DNA from: an uncultured Achromobacter sp.
GTDB lineage: Bacteria; Pseudomonadota; Gammaproteobacteria; Burkholderiales; Burkholderiaceae_B
DNA: 8,708 bases
Assembly (NCBI GenBank): GCA_913775005.1
Contig: CAJYKY010000531.1
Span: forward strand, 1-8,708
Direction of reading: 5' to 3'
In this document: positions 7,019-8,708 of the stretch, in pieces
How the letters are laid out: each line of letters starts with the position of its first letter
How positions within the stretch are numbered: the first letter of the stretch is position 1
Made by a program: the position numbers and the translations under genes
Notes under the pieces: generated by a model
The model's database searches: none
What the model was told of the DNA's origin: nothing
Seen by the model: only the letters and a program-made list of their open reading frames with translations

Positions 7019-7849
7019 CTATGGCGCGGGCGGATAGGCCGGGTCCGTCAGGCAGGCCTGGACCCAATCGGCGTCGTCGGATGCGTCGATCTCGCCATCC
7101 AGCTTGGGCAAGGGTTCGTCGGCGTACACATACTGCGGCATCTTGGGTTGCCGGTTCCAATTTGCCCTCGTGTCAGCCACGGTGGCGCAGGCCTCGTCGG
7201 CACTGCTGAACGAGCACGACGCAATGACTTTCGGCTTGCCGTTCACCACGTTGGCGACGTAGCGCTTGGTGTAGACCGCGCCCGATGCCCAGGACTCGTC
7301 CACGCTGCAAACGCGGTCGTGGTTCTGGTAGTGCCGGATGGCGAAGCAGGCGTAGTCGTTATAGTCGCGCGGCAGCACGTCGCACGTCGTCCAGTAGCCC
7401 GCATACGCGCCGCCCGTGAACTGCGACTGAAACTGCCGCTGCTGCTGCGCCCGGCGGATGATGGAGGGCGTGGAGGATCCCTTGGCAACTTCCTTGAATT
7501 GCGCGCTGCGGTTCTGGATCAGATCGCGCGCGATCTCGCCGGCGGACTTGTCATCGGGCACGGCATCCGCGTCGGTCAGCAGGCGGTCCAGCGCGCGGTC
7601 GCGCGCCTGCAACCAACGCTTCTGGCTGGCCACCAGCATGGCGCGGATCTCGTCGTCGGGCGCCTGCTTCAAGATGGCCTGATAGGCGCGATTCAATTCG
7701 GCGTCGGCCGCCACCGTCTTCTTGTCGGCGCAGATCAGCTTGTCGACGGCAGTAGAGGCTTTGGCGCAATTGATCGCCAACGCGGGCGCCGACATGGCCA
7801 ACAGGCCCGACAGCAGCAAGGGCTTGAGGGCGGGAAATGCGGATTTCAT
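7019..7849 (-). CDS. Exported LprI-like domain protein with Cys-rich C-terminal half
   Basis: The product is 276 residues. A signal peptide with Lys2 and Lys9, a hydrophobic core and an ALA|IN cleavage site after residue 25 sends it to the periplasm. Residues 26-95 match the LprI/DUF1311 pattern: Cys28 and Cys40 twelve residues apart (CAKASTAVDKLIC), then a helical stretch with LNRAYQ (52-57) and QKRWLQARD (76-84). Mycobacterial LprI inhibits lysozyme, which gives the family its name, but many bacterial members have no tested activity. Residues 145-276 hold six more cysteines (156, 168, 181, 212, 221, 266), several aromatics and a Pro-rich end; I do not recognise this part. Eight cysteines in all suggests disulphide pairing. 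It starts 34 nt after the upstream gene ends, with only a weak ribosome site, so it is probably co-transcribed with that gene. Confidence 0.85.
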   Translation of the reverse strand: MKSAFPALKPLLLSGLLAMSAPALAINCAKASTAVDKLICADKKTVAADAELNRAYQAILKQAPDDEIRAMLVASQKRWLQARDRALDRLLTDADAVPDDKSAGEIARDLIQNRSAQFKEVAKGSSTPSIIRRAQQQRQFQSQFTGGAYAGYWTTCDVLPRDYNDYACFAIRHYQNHDRVCSVDESWASGAVYTKRYVANVVNGKPKVIASCSFSSADEACATVADTRANWNRQPKMPQYVYADEPLPKLDGEIDASDDADWVQACLTDPAYPPAP

Positions 7850-7883
7850 CGTCGTTATCTCTATTCCAGGGCCGCAAGAAGGG

Positions 7884-8708
7884 TCAACGGCTGATGACTT
7901 CGCTGTCTTCCATCACGATGCGATAGTTGTCGCGCAAGTCCAGCACGTAGGTGAAATTCGATGTGCCGGAGGCGGTCTTGCCGCGCTTCGGGCTGGACAC
8001 CTTGTAGTCGTAGATACCGGCGACCAGGCAGCGGCCATCGGTGCAGCGCGCCACCAAAGACGTCTGGTCCACGGTAAAGCGGCGGATCGGCCAGCGCGCA
8101 AAATACGCTTCCTTGTCAGCCAGGATTTCAGATTTCGGCCGCCGCTTCTTGAAGTAGTCGACGGTGTCGGCGTAGAACTCGCGCGTGAATTTCAACGCGG
8201 CTTCGTTGTTGCCCGCGCCCGTCTGGATCATCAGCGCAGCGGCGTTGATGGCGCGCTGTTCATCCGACAGCGCGGCCGGCGTGGTGTCGTGCTGCAAGGC
8301 CGGATTCGCCACAGGCGCCGCGTCGCCATGGGCGGAAGGCGCAGGCGATGCTGTGGGTGCGGCCGGCGGGGTGGGCTGTTGCGCCGATTGCGACGGCGCC
8401 GCTTGCATCGACGGAGCCTGGGCCGGAGGCTGGCGTTGCGGCTGCGGTTGCAGCTGCGTTCGCGATTGCGCCGTGGCCGACACCGCCACATTGACGGGTC
8501 CGCCCGCCGGCGCGCTGCGGTCCGCGACTTGCGACGCCCCCGTACGGTTGATGCCGTAGCGCGCGATTTCCTGCGGCGAAAAGAAATACATGTCTTTGGA
8601 CGGCGTGCTGAACATGATGCCCAGCACATCCGCCGACACACCGTACTTGGGCAAGGTGGCCACGATGTCCGAGACGCCCATCTGCGCCTCTTCGCTGGTC
8701 ATTTCCGG
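7884..8708 (-). CDS. C-terminal part of a COG3904-type periplasmic protein with Gln/Pro linker and NTF2-like tail (5' end outside window)
   Basis: The frame is open to the right edge (codons CCG GAA precede the first Met at 8702), and that Met has no spaced ribosome site, so the gene probably begins outside. Numbering from this Met: residues 1-51, with MFSTPSKDMYFFS and the EIARYGI ending, resemble the tail of COG3904-type periplasmic proteins, whose preceding part has a ClpP-like fold. I recall that pattern; the catalytic region is not visible here. Residues 75-135 form a low-complexity Gln/Pro/Ala linker. Residues 146-272 form a compact domain with FYADTVDYFKKR (176-187), RWPIRRF (203-209), Cys220 and Cys225 and a final EDSEVISR, resembling small NTF2-like modules found at the ends of bacterial envelope proteins. 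Placement in the periplasm is inferred from the family and the Cys pair. It sits just upstream of the LprI-like gene in a likely two-gene operon. Confidence 0.7.
   Translation of the reverse strand, partial: PEMTSEEAQMGVSDIVATLPKYGVSADVLGIMFSTPSKDMYFFSPQEIARYGINRTGASQVADRSAPAGGPVNVAVSATAQSRTQLQPQPQRQPPAQAPSMQAAPSQSAQQPTPPAAPTASPAPSAHGDAAPVANPALQHDTTPAALSDEQRAINAAALMIQTGAGNNEAALKFTREFYADTVDYFKKRRPKSEILADKEAYFARWPIRRFTVDQTSLVARCTDGRCLVAGIYDYKVSSPKRGKTASGTSNFTYVLDLRDNYRIVMEDSEVISR
8435..8458 (-). repeat. 12-bp tandem repeat in the Gln/Pro linker
   Basis: GTTGCGGCTGCG at 8435-8446 is followed directly by GTTGCAGCTGCG at 8447-8458, one mismatch. On the coding strand it gives part of the alternating Gln/Pro run of the linker, so linker length may vary among relatives by slippage. 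Confidence 0.55.

Noticed and set aside
6842..7894. 350-residue plus-strand open frame spanning the LprI-like gene and the intergenic gap
   Set aside because: It overlaps a gene with a clear signal peptide and LprI motif on the minus strand and crosses both intergenic regions; its composition is that of an antisense shadow.
8700..8702. ATG at 8702 as the true start of the right-edge gene
   Set aside because: The frame stays open to the window edge, the only purine-rich bases abut the ATG with no spacing, and the first 50 residues look like the end of a longer domain rather than a signal peptide.
1..8708. CRISPR array, tRNA, rRNA, insertion sequence or attachment site
   Set aside because: No regularly spaced repeats, no cloverleaf-like segment, no transposase or integrase motif and no flanking direct repeats were seen on reading both strands.

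Overview
The window is high-GC DNA read almost entirely from the minus strand. Codon use is strongly GC-biased, intergenic gaps are short, and there are envelope genes of a kind I associate with Burkholderiales. The META plus DUF4377 lipoprotein and the LprI-like protein in particular recall Alcaligenaceae such as Achromobacter or Bordetella. That placement is an inference from gene style; no rRNA or other marker gene is present.

There are four genes, all on the minus strand, described here in transcription order (right to left). (1) 7884-8708 is the 3' part of a gene whose start lies beyond the right edge. It appears to be the tail of a periplasmic ClpP-fold-like (COG3904-type) protein, joined by a Gln/Pro/Ala-rich linker to a small C-terminal domain that looks NTF2-like. 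(2) 7019-7849 begins 34 nt downstream and encodes an exported protein with an N-terminal LprI-like domain and a Cys-rich C-terminal half. These two probably form one envelope transcription unit. (3) 692-6895 fills most of the window and encodes a single 2067-residue protein. In order it has an Ig-like N-terminal segment, a transglutaminase-like Cys/His/Glu domain, DUF4011, a complete UPF1-like SF1 helicase split by a helical insertion of several hundred residues, a Vsr-like (REase_MTES_1575) nuclease domain and a C-terminal DUF3320. (4) 1-547 is the 5' part of a META-domain lipoprotein that seems to enter a DUF4377 domain at the left edge.

The standout is the giant helicase-nuclease. Its architecture is that of a stand-alone anti-phage or anti-plasmid effector, and from memory it most resembles the single-gene Hhe type (HEPN, helicase, Vsr nuclease). 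It has its own possible promoter and ends in a strong hairpin, so it looks like an independent unit between envelope genes. No integrase, transposase, tRNA or CRISPR array is visible. The N-terminal transglutaminase-like domain is the least explained part and may add a proteolytic or protein-modifying activity to a DNA-targeting enzyme.

All three intergenic gaps (548-691, 6896-7018, 7850-7883) are under 150 nt. The first two hold hairpins and weak promoter-like sequences. Very long open frames on the plus strand opposite the helicase gene are judged to be codon-bias shadows.
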